Shown piece after piece: positions 7,801 through 16,681 of a stretch of 64,000 bases of DNA (position 1 is its first letter; each line of letters opens with the position of its first letter). Source of the stretch: Pseudonocardiaceae bacterium YIM PH 21723 (GTDB lineage: Bacteria; Actinomycetota; Actinomycetes; Mycobacteriales; Pseudonocardiaceae); contig QZFT01000078.1 in assembly GCA_003600225.1 (NCBI GenBank), positions 1 through 64,000 on the forward strand. The letters are read 5' to 3'. Under the pieces are notes generated by a model. It did not search any database, was not told the origin of the DNA, and saw only the letters and a list, made by a program, of their open reading frames with translations. The position numbers were made by a program, and so were the translations under genes.

Positions 7801-10245
7801 GTGAACTCCTCCACCCTGCTGCGACTGGCCGGCGCCGACCTGCGCACCCGGCCCGGACGGGCGCTGCTCCCCGGGCTGGCCGTGCTGGTCGGCGTCGCCT
7901 GCCTGATCGCCTCCTGGATGCTGTCCCACGCCCTGCTGGCCGTGACCGACCAGGAGACGGCCCGGCCACCGAGCTCGGTGGCGCTTCAGGTGAGCCACAA
8001 GATCGATATGCCCGCGCTGGACGAGGTGGCCCCGGCGATCGCGAAGGTGCCGGGCATCAGCCGGGTGCTGCCCGTGCAGCACCTCACCGTCGAGGTGGTG
8101 GACGCCGGTGCCAAGGTCGGCAGCCGGGCGCACCTGGACGTCGAGCCGCCCGACCTGCGCTCGATCCCCGTCTGGCAGGGCGCCGCTCCGGCCGCGGCGG
8201 GGGAGATCGCGGTCGACCGGGTCTACGCGCACCGGCACGATCTGCGGCCCGGGTCGACCGTGACCCTGATCGACGCGGCGGGGAAGCCGCTCCCGGTCCG
8301 GGTCAGCGGGATCACCGAGCGCGGCGCGTCGATGGACAGCGCGCTGTTCGTCGGGGGCCCCGAGCTGGCCACCAGGATCGGCACCGAGCGCACGACCACG
8401 AAGCTGAACCTGCAGATCGGCACGGATGTCGATCAGGCCAGGCAGGCTGTGCAGGCCGCGGCGGGCGGCAACTCGGTCGTCCTGCCGAGTGGCGAGGGTC
8501 CCGGATCGTCTCCGGTCTACATCTTTGTCCTGTTCAGCATCCTGGCGTTGGCGACCTCGGTGGTCGTCGCCGTGTCCGCCTATCGCGCGGTCTACCTCTA
8601 CCGGCAACGCACCACCGCGTTGCTGCGCTGCGTGGGCGGGGACCGGAGGCCGCTGGTGCTGGCCTGCCTGATCGAGGCCATGATCACCGGCCTGGTGTCC
8701 GGCCTCGGCGGAGCCCTGGCAGGCGGGGTGCTGGCCACCGGCCTGGCCGCGTTGCTGGATGCCACCGGAGTGTCCGAGATGCTGGGCGCACCCGGTCTGG
8801 AGCCCAGCCTGCTGCCGTCGACGACCCAGCTACTGACCGGCGCGTTCATCGCCACAGTGTTGTGTGCCGGAGCCGCGTTGCTGCCCGCGCTGGCCGCGTC
8901 CAAGATCAGCCCGCTGTCCGCGTTGCGGGATTCGGATGCCGAGCCCACCGGCGCGGCCCTCACCCCGGCGGGCCGGATCCTCGGTCTGCTGTCCGTCGGC
9001 GGCGCCATGCTCCTGGCGCTGGCGGCCGTCGCCGCCAAGGGCTCGTCGGCGGCGCTCATCGCCGTCGTGTTCTCGGCGATCGCGATGATGTTCGGCCTGT
9101 TCTGGTGGTGGGGTCCGGTCACCGTGCCGTTCCTGGCCAGGATGCTCAGCCTCGGCGGCCGGATCGGCGGACCGATCGGCAGGCTGGCCACCGCGGAGAT
9201 CCGCCGGATGCCCGCTCGCAGTGCCGCCGTCGCCCGGCCACTCGCGGCCACCGCCGCGTTGCTGGTGTTCTCCGTGGTGCTGGTCGGCACCGGACGGACG
9301 TTGATGAGCGACTACGCGGATCGGCTGCGCTCCGATGTGGAGATCACCGACTCCGGGCACCGCGGGCTGCCGGACACCGCCGTCCGGGCCGCGTTGCTGC
9401 AGCCCGGGGTGCAGGCGGCCGCCGTGGTGCACAGCGCCGACGGAAAGTTCAACGGCTGGGAGAACCGGGTCGCCGGCGTGACCGCCGACCAGCTCACCGG
9501 CTGGTACCGGGCTCAGGGTGCCGACGCGCCGCAGCTGGGGCCGAAGGACGCACTGCTCAGCCGTTATTCGGCCCGGGAACTGACCGTCGGCCAGGAGTTC
9601 ACCGTCACCCTGCCCGGCGGTCCACGCACCTACCGGTTCGCCGGGGAGTTCGACGGCGTGCGGCTCGGCGGCGCGAACATCCTCACCGGGGACACCGGGG
9701 TAGGGCCGGTCACCGCGGTGGCCGTCCGGCTGCTGCCGGGAACCGACCCGGCGGGTTTCCGGGACGGCGTGCACCGGTCGACGGGGAGCCTGCCGACCGT
9801 GCGGGCGGTCACCACGGCCGACGAGGACGGTGAACAGGAGGAGAACATTCGGCTCGGATTGATCCTGTTCGCGGTGCTGCTCGGCTTCTCGGTACTGGTC
9901 GCGGTGGCCGGAATCGGCATCATCACCTCGTTGTCGGTAGCCGAACGGCGCCGGGAACTCGGCCTGCGGCGGGCACTCGGGATCACCCGGAGCGGCCTGC
10001 GCTGGAGCGTCATCGGCGAGGGCGTATTGCTGGCGCTGGCCGGCACCGTCGGTGGTGGCCTGGTCGGCACGCTGTACGCGGGCATGGTGATGGTGTCGAT
10101 CAACCAGCCCGCCTGGCCGACGATCCCCTGGGGCCTGGTCGGCACCTGCGCCCTGACGGTGCTCGCACTGGCCGCAGCGGCCTCCGCACTGTCCGCGCGC
10201 GCCGCCGCCCGCATCACCCCGGCGACCGCCCTGGCCAGCGGATAA
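7801..10245 (+). CDS. FtsX/MacB-type ABC transporter permease
   Basis: 814 residues with the standard double-FtsX layout: an N-terminal transmembrane helix, a large extracytoplasmic domain, three helices (about residues 235-400), further helices, a second extracytoplasmic domain and three C-terminal helices. The cytoplasmic loop ERRRELGLRRALGITR is the usual ATPase contact. Such permeases need an ATPase of the LolD/MacB type, but none is adjacent here. The GTG start lies 7 nt after a TAGCGT box with no ribosome site, so the mRNA is probably leaderless. Confidence 0.85.
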   Translation: MNSSTLLRLAGADLRTRPGRALLPGLAVLVGVACLIASWMLSHALLAVTDQETARPPSSVALQVSHKIDMPALDEVAPAIAKVPGISRVLPVQHLTVEVVDAGAKVGSRAHLDVEPPDLRSIPVWQGAAPAAAGEIAVDRVYAHRHDLRPGSTVTLIDAAGKPLPVRVSGITERGASMDSALFVGGPELATRIGTERTTTKLNLQIGTDVDQARQAVQAAAGGNSVVLPSGEGPGSSPVYIFVLFSILALATSVVVAVSAYRAVYLYRQRTTALLRCVGGDRRPLVLACLIEAMITGLVSGLGGALAGGVLATGLAALLDATGVSEMLGAPGLEPSLLPSTTQLLTGAFIATVLCAGAALLPALAASKISPLSALRDSDAEPTGAALTPAGRILGLLSVGGAMLLALAAVAAKGSSAALIAVVFSAIAMMFGLFWWWGPVTVPFLARMLSLGGRIGGPIGRLATAEIRRMPARSAAVARPLAATAALLVFSVVLVGTGRTLMSDYADRLRSDVEITDSGHRGLPDTAVRAALLQPGVQAAAVVHSADGKFNGWENRVAGVTADQLTGWYRAQGADAPQLGPKDALLSRYSARELTVGQEFTVTLPGGPRTYRFAGEFDGVRLGGANILTGDTGVGPVTAVAVRLLPGTDPAGFRDGVHRSTGSLPTVRAVTTADEDGEQEENIRLGLILFAVLLGFSVLVAVAGIGIITSLSVAERRRELGLRRALGITRSGLRWSVIGEGVLLALAGTVGGGLVGTLYAGMVMVSINQPAWPTIPWGLVGTCALTVLALAAAASALSARAAARITPATALASG

Positions 10246-10250
10246 CGCTC

Positions 10251-10302
10251 CGAAGTTGACGATGTTCGCGGCGAGGAACGAGCCCGGACATCGTCAACTT
10301 CG
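10251..10302. terminator. long hairpin, GAAGTTGACGA family (copy 2)
   Basis: 18-bp arms with one G-U wobble begin 5 nt after the permease stop. The outer arm sequence is the same as in copies at 4094 and 15297; the inner part differs (GATGTT instead of GAGTTT) and is compensated on the other arm. Confidence 0.75.
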
Positions 10303-10815
10303 GGACCACCGGAAAACCGGCCACCGATTGACCGGTTCAGGACAAGCCTTGCCGGCGGACCGGCAAGGGACACCGTGAGACGCGAGTGGGTGATCCGTTT
10401 CGGGTATCGCCGGTGCCACGACTGGCGGAGCCGATCACCCGTGCCGCCCATCGGACACGCAACGAAACTCATTGGGCTCGAAATATTTCGGCTGGGTAAA
10501 GATCTCCGCCGGGGTGCTGCGCAGGCGTGCCACGCGTGGTCGGCTGGCCGTCCAGCCAACATCGTTGTCCGTTGAACTACTGATCTACCGCCCATCGGGT
10601 GTCACCCGTTTGGCAACTGGTGATCAACCGGCGTTGTGCCGACGCTATGGCCCCAAGCTCGAAATTTAGTGAGAAATCGGCAATGGCGTGCAGGGTAGGT
10701 CTGCCCATAGCATGTGACTGTGCGTCAGGTGGACACTCGGAAGGGTTCCAAATGCCTGCCGCCCGCTAGCTCAGCCAGACCAATGGGACTGACCGGCTCG
10801 GAGCGAGGAGGTTAG
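10303..10815. other. non-coding interval before the GAF-GGDEF-EAL gene
   Basis: About 510 nt without a convincing gene. It contains a 9-bp hairpin at 10347-10368 and lower-GC stretches around 10480 and 10660. I see no riboswitch that I can name. The strong GCGAGGAGG ribosome site for the next gene is at its end. Confidence 0.5.
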
Positions 10816-13413
10816 ATGAGCGACCGTCGCACCGCGACGAACGGCGACCGCGCCGCAACGTCCTCGTCAACCTCTCCAACGCAGCGGGCGTTCGCCGGTT
10901 ACTCCCTCGCCCTGTTCCTCGGCGGCATCGGCCTGGCGGTCTACACGCACTTCACCGTCGGGCACAGCCACGCGGTGAACTGGTGGGCCGGCTCGCTCCT
11001 GGTCGTCGGGTTCATCCTGGCCTCTCGCCTGGTCATCGACATCGATGTGCGCAAGGTCGGCTGGGTGATCAGCTTCGGCGAGGTGCCGCTGGTCATCGGC
11101 GCGCTGACCGCCAATTTCGAGATGGTCCTCGGCGCCTATCTCATCGCCACGCTGGTGACCGCGTTGTCCCGCCGCGCGATGGGCAAGATCTTCTACAACA
11201 CCGGCGTGATGCTGCTGGAGACGATCACCGTCTTCCTGCTCAACCACTTCATCCAGAACGCCGTCCCGCACAACTCCCCGGTATGGCTGGGCGTGCTCGG
11301 CGGTGTGCTCGGCTCACAGCTGGTCAGCACGGCCGCCGGTGTTGTCGCGTTGTACCTGCTCAACGACGGTGAACCGCGGATCACCGGCATCGGTGGGCTG
11401 GCCGGCCGCACCGTGGTCGTCACGCTGCTGAACAGCTCGATCGGCCTGGTCGCCTACGAGCTCTACCAGAAGGACTTCGGCTGGGTCCTGGTGCTGCTGG
11501 TGTCCGGTGTGCTGGTGGCCATCTACCGCGCCTACTCCGGTCTGCTGCGCGAGCACCGCGACCTGGAGACGCTCAGCGATGTCAGCCTCAGCGTGGCCCG
11601 CACCGGTCAGACGTTGCGCCGCCGCCTGGCCATGGGCTCGGTGGAACCGGCCGCCGAACAGGGCGACTGGGAACTGATCGCCCAGCGGATCAGTGACCAG
11701 CTCAGCGCCTCCCGGGTGGTGCTGCACCTGCGGCTCGACCCGGCCGCCGAGTCGCGCACCCTGGTCGCCGGCGCCGCCTACGACGTGCCCGAGTCCAGCA
11801 GCCTGCGGGACGACCCGCTGCTCCAGCTGCCGGGCAGCAACGTGCGCTACTACCGGGTGGAGGACGCCTCCGAGGACGTGCGCGAGGCCCTGGTGCGTCG
11901 CGGCATCCGCGAAGCACTCGTCGTCCCGCTGCGCGGCACCCACCACCTGCTGGGCGCCATCGAGGTACACGACCGGCAGAGCAGATGGCGTGGTTTCGGC
12001 CGCTCCGACGTGCGCCTGCTGCGCACCCTGGCCAGCCACCTGGCGACCGCGATGGACAACCGCAGGCTGCTGGCCAAGTTGCAGCACGACGCCTATCACG
12101 ACCCGCTCACCCGGCTGCTGAACCGGCCGGGCTTCCGGGCTGCCGTGGAGGAACCGCTGCGCACGCATGCCCGCTCGGTGGTGCTGCGGATGGACCTGGA
12201 GTCGGTGGCCACGGTCAGCGACGCGCTCGGCCACACCCGCGGCGACGAGCTGATCATCATCGCCGGTACCCGGCTGCGCGCTGCCCTCGGCGACGAGGTG
12301 CCCCTCGCCCGGCTGGAGGGCGGCATCTTCGCCGCGCTGCTGGTCGACTGCGCCGAGGAGGAGGCCCACGAGCTGGCCGAGCGGTTGCACGCCGACCTGG
12401 TCACGCCGTACATGGTCGACCGGCTCACCGTCGAGGCCAACGCGATCATCGGTTACGTGCCGGTGCAGTCGGAGACCGACAGCGAGGTGTCCGATCCGGA
12501 CGCGATCCTGCAGCGGGCCGATGTGGCGGTGCGGCACGCGCGCAACGCCGGCACCACGGTGCGCGGCTACGCGCCCAGCATGAGCCAGATCTTCCAGCGC
12601 CGGTTCCAGCTGGTCACCCAGTTCCGGCACGCGCTGGAGTCCGGCCAGGTGAGCGTGCACTACCAGCCGAAGATCAAGCTGCCCGAGCGGCAGGTGCTGG
12701 GTGCCGAGGCGCTCGTGCGCTGGCGGCACCCGGAATACGGGCCGGTCGACCCGGACGAGTTCGTGCCCGCGGTGGAGGCCACCGGCCTGATCGACGCGCT
12801 GACCTCCTTCGTGATGGAGAACGCGCTGCACCGGGTGCGGGACTGGCTGGACAAGGGCCTGCAGCTGTCGGTCGCGGTGAACCTGTCGGTGCGCACGCTG
12901 GCCGACGAGGGCTTCCCGGACCGGGTGGCCGAGGCGTTGCGCAGGCACGACGTGCCCGCCAGGCTGCTCACCTTCGAGCTCACCGAGTCCGGCGTGATGT
13001 CCGATCCGGCGCGGGCGCTTCCGGTGCTGCGCAGGCTGCACGCGCTGGGTGTCGTGCTCGCGGTGGACGACTTCGGCACCGGCTACAGCTCGCTGGCGTA
13101 CCTGCGGCAGCTGCCGGTGGACGAGGTCAAGATCGACAAGAGCTTCGTGCTCGGCATGGGCACGGATCTGGGCGACATGGCCGTCGTGCGGTCCATCGTT
13201 GAGCTTGGTCACACCCTCGGCCTGACCGTGGTCGCGGAGGGCGTGGAGGAGGACGCGGCACGCGATCAGCTGGTCGACATGGGCTGCGATGTGGCCCAGG
13301 GCTACCTGATCTCCAGGCCGCTGTCCGAAGATCGGCTCGAAGCGTGGTTGCGGGCGCGTACCGAGCGCACCCGCGGCCTGCGCGACGAGACCATCCTTAC
13401 CCTCGTTCACTAG
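10816..13413 (+). CDS. membrane GAF-GGDEF-EAL cyclic-di-GMP protein with degenerate GGDEF site
   Basis: 865 residues. N-terminal helices span about residues 27-235, a GAF-like domain about 255-415, GGDEF about 420-580 and EAL about 600-850. The GGDEF signature position reads LEGGIF (about residue 500), so diguanylate cyclase activity is probably lost and the domain may instead bind GTP or be structural. The EAL domain keeps EAL in LGAEALVRW, the Asn in AVNLS, FELTES, DDFGTGYSS, KIDKSFV and the VAEGVEE glutamate, all expected in an active c-di-GMP phosphodiesterase. Its start has a strong GAGGAGG site. It lies alone, upstream of tRNA genes. Confidence 0.88.
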   Translation: MSDRRTATNGDRAATSSSTSPTQRAFAGYSLALFLGGIGLAVYTHFTVGHSHAVNWWAGSLLVVGFILASRLVIDIDVRKVGWVISFGEVPLVIGALTANFEMVLGAYLIATLVTALSRRAMGKIFYNTGVMLLETITVFLLNHFIQNAVPHNSPVWLGVLGGVLGSQLVSTAAGVVALYLLNDGEPRITGIGGLAGRTVVVTLLNSSIGLVAYELYQKDFGWVLVLLVSGVLVAIYRAYSGLLREHRDLETLSDVSLSVARTGQTLRRRLAMGSVEPAAEQGDWELIAQRISDQLSASRVVLHLRLDPAAESRTLVAGAAYDVPESSSLRDDPLLQLPGSNVRYYRVEDASEDVREALVRRGIREALVVPLRGTHHLLGAIEVHDRQSRWRGFGRSDVRLLRTLASHLATAMDNRRLLAKLQHDAYHDPLTRLLNRPGFRAAVEEPLRTHARSVVLRMDLESVATVSDALGHTRGDELIIIAGTRLRAALGDEVPLARLEGGIFAALLVDCAEEEAHELAERLHADLVTPYMVDRLTVEANAIIGYVPVQSETDSEVSDPDAILQRADVAVRHARNAGTTVRGYAPSMSQIFQRRFQLVTQFRHALESGQVSVHYQPKIKLPERQVLGAEALVRWRHPEYGPVDPDEFVPAVEATGLIDALTSFVMENALHRVRDWLDKGLQLSVAVNLSVRTLADEGFPDRVAEALRRHDVPARLLTFELTESGVMSDPARALPVLRRLHALGVVLAVDDFGTGYSSLAYLRQLPVDEVKIDKSFVLGMGTDLGDMAVVRSIVELGHTLGLTVVAEGVEEDAARDQLVDMGCDVAQGYLISRPLSEDRLEAWLRARTERTRGLRDETILTLVH

Positions 13414-13461
13414 GCAAAATGTCCTTGGGGGACCCCGGATTTTGTTCTTCGCGGAGCGTCG

Positions 13462-13467
13462 TATAAA
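13462..13467 (+). promoter_or_regulatory. -10-like TATAAA upstream of tRNA-Thr
   Basis: TATAAA lies 24 nt before the mature tRNA 5' end in an AT-richer patch; no good -35 was found at 16-18 nt. Confidence 0.35.
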
Positions 13468-13490
13468 GTTCTACTCGTTCCGCCGAACAG

Positions 13491-13563
13491 GCCCCTTTAG
13501 CTCAGTCGGCAGAGCGTCTCCATGGTAAGGAGAAGGTCTACGGTTCGATTCCGTAAAGGGGCT
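13491..13563 (+). tRNA. tRNA-Thr (anticodon GGT)
   Basis: Full cloverleaf. The acceptor GCCCCTT/AAGGGGC, D arm GCTC/GAGC, anticodon stem TCTCC/GGAGA with loop ATGGTAA, and T arm TACGG/CCGTA with TTCGATT are all intact. The discriminator is T and CCA is not encoded. Confidence 0.97.
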
Positions 13564-13656
13564 CAATGAGTGCAGGGCGCGCGGCTCGGTCGGGCAGCGC
13601 GCCCTTACTCATGTGAGAGACCAGGTAGCCCTGTGGCATACTGGTTTTCCCAGCAA

Positions 13657-13729
13657 AGCGGTGTAGCTCAGTCGGTAGAGCAAGCGACTCATAATCGCTG
13701 TGTCACCGGTTCAAGTCCGGTCATCGCTA
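13657..13729 (+). tRNA. tRNA-Met (anticodon CAT, elongator)
   Basis: Cloverleaf with acceptor AGCGGTG/CATCGCT (one G-T pair), D arm GCTC/GAGC, anticodon stem AGCGA/TCGCT with loop CTCATAA, and T arm ACCGG/CCGGT. The first acceptor pair is a normal A-T pair and the stem lacks the three consecutive G-C pairs of an initiator, so this is the elongator. CCA is not encoded. Confidence 0.96.
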
Positions 13730-13811
13730 CGCAGTAGGTCTCCGAGGGCCCTGTCTTCGGGGCCCGGCCAGGCAAGCGCCTCGGCCCTTAGGTAGAGAAA
13801 GGCTGCTTGGC

Positions 13812-13976
13812 ATGGCCTCCACAGATGTGCGCCCCAAGATCACGCTTGCGTGTGAGGAGTGCAAAAACCGTAACTACATCACCAAGAAGAACCGGCGCAA
13901 CGACCCGGACCGCTTGGAGATGAAGAAGTACTGCCCGAAGTGCAACACGCACCGTGCGCACAAGGAAACCCGCTAA
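13812..13976 (+). CDS. rpmG: 50S ribosomal protein L33
   Basis: 54 residues, [19 protein letters not shown] to HRAHKETR. It has the four-cysteine zinc ribbon (CEEC and CPKC) of the zinc-binding L33 form. AGAAAGG lies 10-15 nt before the ATG. It is followed by a textbook terminator and sits between tRNA genes and hadAB, as in mycobacteria. Confidence 0.97.
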   Translation: MASTDVRPKITLACEECKNRNYITKKNRRNDPDRLEMKKYCPKCNTHRAHKETR

Positions 13977-14025
13977 GGGTCCTGCGCGGATGCGCTGCCT
14001 GATGTGGCAGCCGTTCGGACCAAAG

Positions 14026-14051
14026 AGGCCGCCCCACGGGGCGGCCTTTTT
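14026..14051 (+). terminator. rho-independent terminator after rpmG
   Basis: A 10-bp GC stem of the form AGGCCGCCCC with a 2-nt loop is followed directly by TTTT. Confidence 0.9.
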
Positions 14052-14101
14052 CGTTGCACGGCAGTTTCCTCTGTTGGCTTTGGGCTGGGTAGCCTGCTCA
14101 G

Positions 14102-14548
14102 GTGGCGCTAGACGAGTCTTTCATTGGACGCACATACCCACCCGAGCCGATCTACGAGGTCAGCCGGGAGAAGATCAGAGAGTTCGCCGTGGCGATCGGC
14201 GATGACAACCCGCTCTACCGTGACGCCGAAGCCGCAAGGGGAGCGGGCTATCGAGACGTGATCGCCCCGCCGACCTTCGCGATGATCATCTCGCTGACGG
14301 CGACCAACGCGGTCACCCACGACCCCGAGCTGGGCCTGGACTACAGCAAGGTCGTGCACGGGGACCAGCAGTTCATCCACCACCGGCCGATGGTGGCCGG
14401 TGACCGGTTGATCGGGCAGGTGACCATCGACGACATCCAGTCCCGCGCGGGCAACGACATGCTGACCGTGCGCGGGGAGATCACCACCGAGGCGGGCGAA
14501 CGGGTCTGCACCTCGATCGGGCTGATGGTGGCAAGGGGGACCGCATGA
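14102..14548 (+). CDS. hadA: HadA-like (3R)-hydroxyacyl-ACP dehydratase subunit
   Basis: 148 residues with the FAS1-like N-terminal MaoC/hot-dog layout: MALDESFIGRTYPPEP, then the DDNPLYRD segment and PPTFAMII. HadA is the stabilising/substrate-binding subunit that pairs with catalytic HadB in fatty acid elongation. It starts at GTG 14102, 6 nt after a TAGCCT box with no ribosome site, so it is probably leaderless. It overlaps hadB by ATGA. In mycobacteria the order is rpmG-hadA-hadB-hadC; no hadC follows here. Confidence 0.9.
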   Translation: MALDESFIGRTYPPEPIYEVSREKIREFAVAIGDDNPLYRDAEAARGAGYRDVIAPPTFAMIISLTATNAVTHDPELGLDYSKVVHGDQQFIHHRPMVAGDRLIGQVTIDDIQSRAGNDMLTVRGEITTEAGERVCTSIGLMVARGTA

Positions 14549-14967
14549 GCATCCGGTACGCGGATGTCGAGGAGGGTCATGAGCTCCCGGCGCTGACCGC
14601 CACGATCACCCGGGCCGATCTGGTCCGCTACGCCGGTGCCTCCGGGGACTTCAACCCGATCCACTGGAACGAGCGGTTCGCCAAGGAGGTCGGCCTGCCC
14701 GATGTCATCGGGCACGGCATGCTCACCATGGCGCTCGCGGGCCGGCTGGTGACCAGCTGGACCGGGGACCCGGGTGCGGTCGTCGACTACGGCGTGCGGT
14801 TCACCCGGCCCGTCGTGGTGCCGGATGACGACAAGGGCGCCGAGGTCGAGGTGACCGGCAAGGTGACGGCCAAACTGGAGAACAACACCGTGAAGGTGAT
14901 GATCCAGGCCAGCAGCGGTGGGCTGAAAGTGCTCGCCAAGGCCCAGGCGATCGTTCGCCTGTCCTGA
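14545..14967 (+). CDS. hadB: HadB-like (3R)-hydroxyacyl-ACP dehydratase, catalytic MaoC subunit
   Basis: 140 residues, single hot-dog domain with hydratase-2 motif: catalytic Asp and His in GDFNPIHWNE, followed by GHGMLTMAL. It overlaps hadA by four bases (ATGA), which suggests coupled translation of a heterodimer. It dehydrates 3-hydroxyacyl thioesters in a type II fatty acid elongation step. The physiological substrate in a non-mycolate organism is unclear. Confidence 0.9.
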   Translation: MSIRYADVEEGHELPALTATITRADLVRYAGASGDFNPIHWNERFAKEVGLPDVIGHGMLTMALAGRLVTSWTGDPGAVVDYGVRFTRPVVVPDDDKGAEVEVTGKVTAKLENNTVKVMIQASSGGLKVLAKAQAIVRLS

Positions 14968-15076
14968 AGCGGAACCGACGCCTGGGTGAACTGTTGTGGC
15001 TCGCGTTGCGGGATCGGCCTGCTGCCCTGATGCTCGGCACCATCTGCACCTGATCGGCCAAGCAGAAAGGGCAGCC

Positions 15077-15289
15077 GTGGTCAACATCAACAAGCTGGTG
15101 GACAAGGCATACGAGGAGAAGTCGATCAAGGAGATCCTCGACGCCCCGCCTTCTGCCCTCGAAGGGCTGACCCCGCGGCACGACGAGATCCTCGCCGAAT
15201 TGAAGATCAAGACGATTCGCGATCTCGCCAACTGGAAGCACGCGCTGAACGCCCGCGCGCTCGACCAGCTCGCCTCGCACGAGAAGTAG
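15077..15289 (+). CDS. small helix-hairpin-helix-like protein (70 aa)
   Basis: Chosen start is GTG 15077 with AAAGGG 6 nt upstream; an upstream in-frame GTG at 14996 lacks a site. Residues about 25-55 (ALEGLTPRHDEIL, then LKIKTIRDLANW) read as a helix-hairpin-helix-like element such as those in DNA-binding or protein-interaction modules. The remainder is charged and helical with no cysteine. It is separated by 109 nt from hadB and followed by a long hairpin. I do not recognise a named family; an interaction or nucleic-acid role is inference. Confidence 0.7.
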   Translation: MVNINKLVDKAYEEKSIKEILDAPPSALEGLTPRHDEILAELKIKTIRDLANWKHALNARALDQLASHEK

Positions 15290-15296
15290 CAGGACT

Positions 15297-15345
15297 CCGA
15301 AGTTGACGAGTTTCGGGTGTTTTCCCCGAAACTCGTCAACTTCGG
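15297..15345. terminator. long hairpin, GAAGTTGACGA family (copy 3)
   Basis: Perfect 21-bp arms (15297-15317 and 15325-15345) with a 7-nt loop lie between convergent genes ending at 15289 and 15365. It could terminate both strands. Confidence 0.8.
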
Positions 15346-15364
15346 GACATCTGTCGCCGAGGGC

Positions 15365-16681
15365 CTAGACCGGCCGGTACGACCGCGGATCCGTGGCAGC
15401 GATGGTGCTCGACACGTTCTCCTGGTTGAAGCCCTTGAAACCGCCGCGCCGGGCCAGGTTCTCCAGATGCGATCCGGCGGCGCCGTCGCGGGCCATCCGG
15501 TCCGCCGTCTCCCGGTCCAGGACCCCGTCCGCCACCAGCTTGTCCAGTCGCTCGGCGGGCACCGGCCAGATCTCCGCCTCGGTGAACGCCTGACGCAGGT
15601 GCGGGAAGTCGGAGAACGGGCGCATGTGACCGCCGGGCAACGTCTCCCGCAACGCGTCGAACTCGAACTGGCCCTCCAGGTGGTGCATGCCGGCCGACAG
15701 CACCGACTCGCCGTGCAACGCGCACCACAGCCCGATGGTGCCGAGCTGCTCCCCGGCGAAGTCGACCTGGATCTCCTCCGGGCCCAGATCCACGTCCGCG
15801 AAGATCACGCCGCCGCTGTCCGGGTGCTCCAGCACCTGCGCGCCCCAGCCCGCCTCCGCGCCGGCGTAGAACTTCTCCCGGCGCCGGAAACCCAGCGTGG
15901 TGAACACCTGGATCAGTTCCTGGAAGGACTTCCGGCTGCTGCGGAACGTGTGGTGGTCGTGGTTGCCCCAGCCGAGCCCCAAGCGGTCCTGGCGGGCGTG
16001 CTGGGCGGCAGCGGCGGTGTTCCGGCGCTGCCAGAACCTGCGCTCCTGCTCCAGCACGTACGAGGCCGCCAGGCCGGGCGGCACCAGGGCCACCATCGCC
16101 GACGCCACGTCCACGGCCTGGGTCACGCCGAACATCGGGTCCTCGTGCCGGTTGCGCGCCGCCCACAGGTTCCAGGCGGCGGTCGCCTTGAGCTCGTCCC
16201 GGCGTTCCCACAGCTTCGGCTGCACGCCGGCGGCCCAGGACCGCCGTTCCACCGCGAACACCCGGACGGCGTCCGCGTCGAGCAGGACCCGGCAGAAGCC
16301 GGACAGCGGGGAGCCCTCGACGGCCGCCTTGCCGCCGAGCATCTCCCTGGCGGCCAGGGCGTCGTCCACCCGCAGCGCCAGGCCCCGGTCGCGGGCCGGC
16401 ACGACCGCGGGTAACTGGGCGCCGGGATGCCGCCACACGCCCGCGACCGAGTTCCAGCCGTCGATGAATCCGGCGGCGGCCAGCTCGCCGGTCTCGACGG
16501 GCCAGCTGATGTGGTCCAGCCAGTCCACCAGCCGGGTGGCGGTGTCGGTCGTCAGCCTGCCTGCCAGCTGCGCGACGGCCGGGCTCACGGCCGTTGCCTC
16601 CGCCACCAGCCGGTCGATCAGGGCCTCGGCTTCCGGATGGGTCTGCCAGTCGAAGTTCACGTCACTCACCCTTACCTGCAT
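15365..16681 (-). CDS. VOC-fold / DUF1338 (HglS)-like protein, function unassigned
   Basis: 438 residues. The segment NHDHHTFRSS, a TLGF turn, then FYAG, GWGAQVLEHPD and IFADVDL resembles the metal-binding half of DUF1338/HglS (2-oxoadipate dioxygenase-type) proteins, which have a VOC fold and use two His and one Glu for iron. A second His cluster is in AGMHHLEGQFEFD. This resemblance is by eye only. It follows the nitrilase: an ATG at 16681 overlaps it by 20 nt, and a GTG at 16669 overlaps its stop by 8 nt; either start implies coupling. A nitrilase plus a possible oxygenase suggests catabolism of a nitrile or amino-acid derivative. Confidence 0.55.
   Translation of the reverse strand: MQVRVSDVNFDWQTHPEAEALIDRLVAEATAVSPAVAQLAGRLTTDTATRLVDWLDHISWPVETGELAAAGFIDGWNSVAGVWRHPGAQLPAVVPARDRGLALRVDDALAAREMLGGKAAVEGSPLSGFCRVLLDADAVRVFAVERRSWAAGVQPKLWERRDELKATAAWNLWAARNRHEDPMFGVTQAVDVASAMVALVPPGLAASYVLEQERRFWQRRNTAAAAQHARQDRLGLGWGNHDHHTFRSSRKSFQELIQVFTTLGFRRREKFYAGAEAGWGAQVLEHPDSGGVIFADVDLGPEEIQVDFAGEQLGTIGLWCALHGESVLSAGMHHLEGQFEFDALRETLPGGHMRPFSDFPHLRQAFTEAEIWPVPAERLDKLVADGVLDRETADRMARDGAAGSHLENLARRGGFKGFNQENVSSTIAATDPRSYRPV

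Noticed and set aside
10560-10815. Possible cyclic-dinucleotide riboswitch before the GGDEF-EAL gene
   Set aside because: No conserved riboswitch core could be identified by eye.
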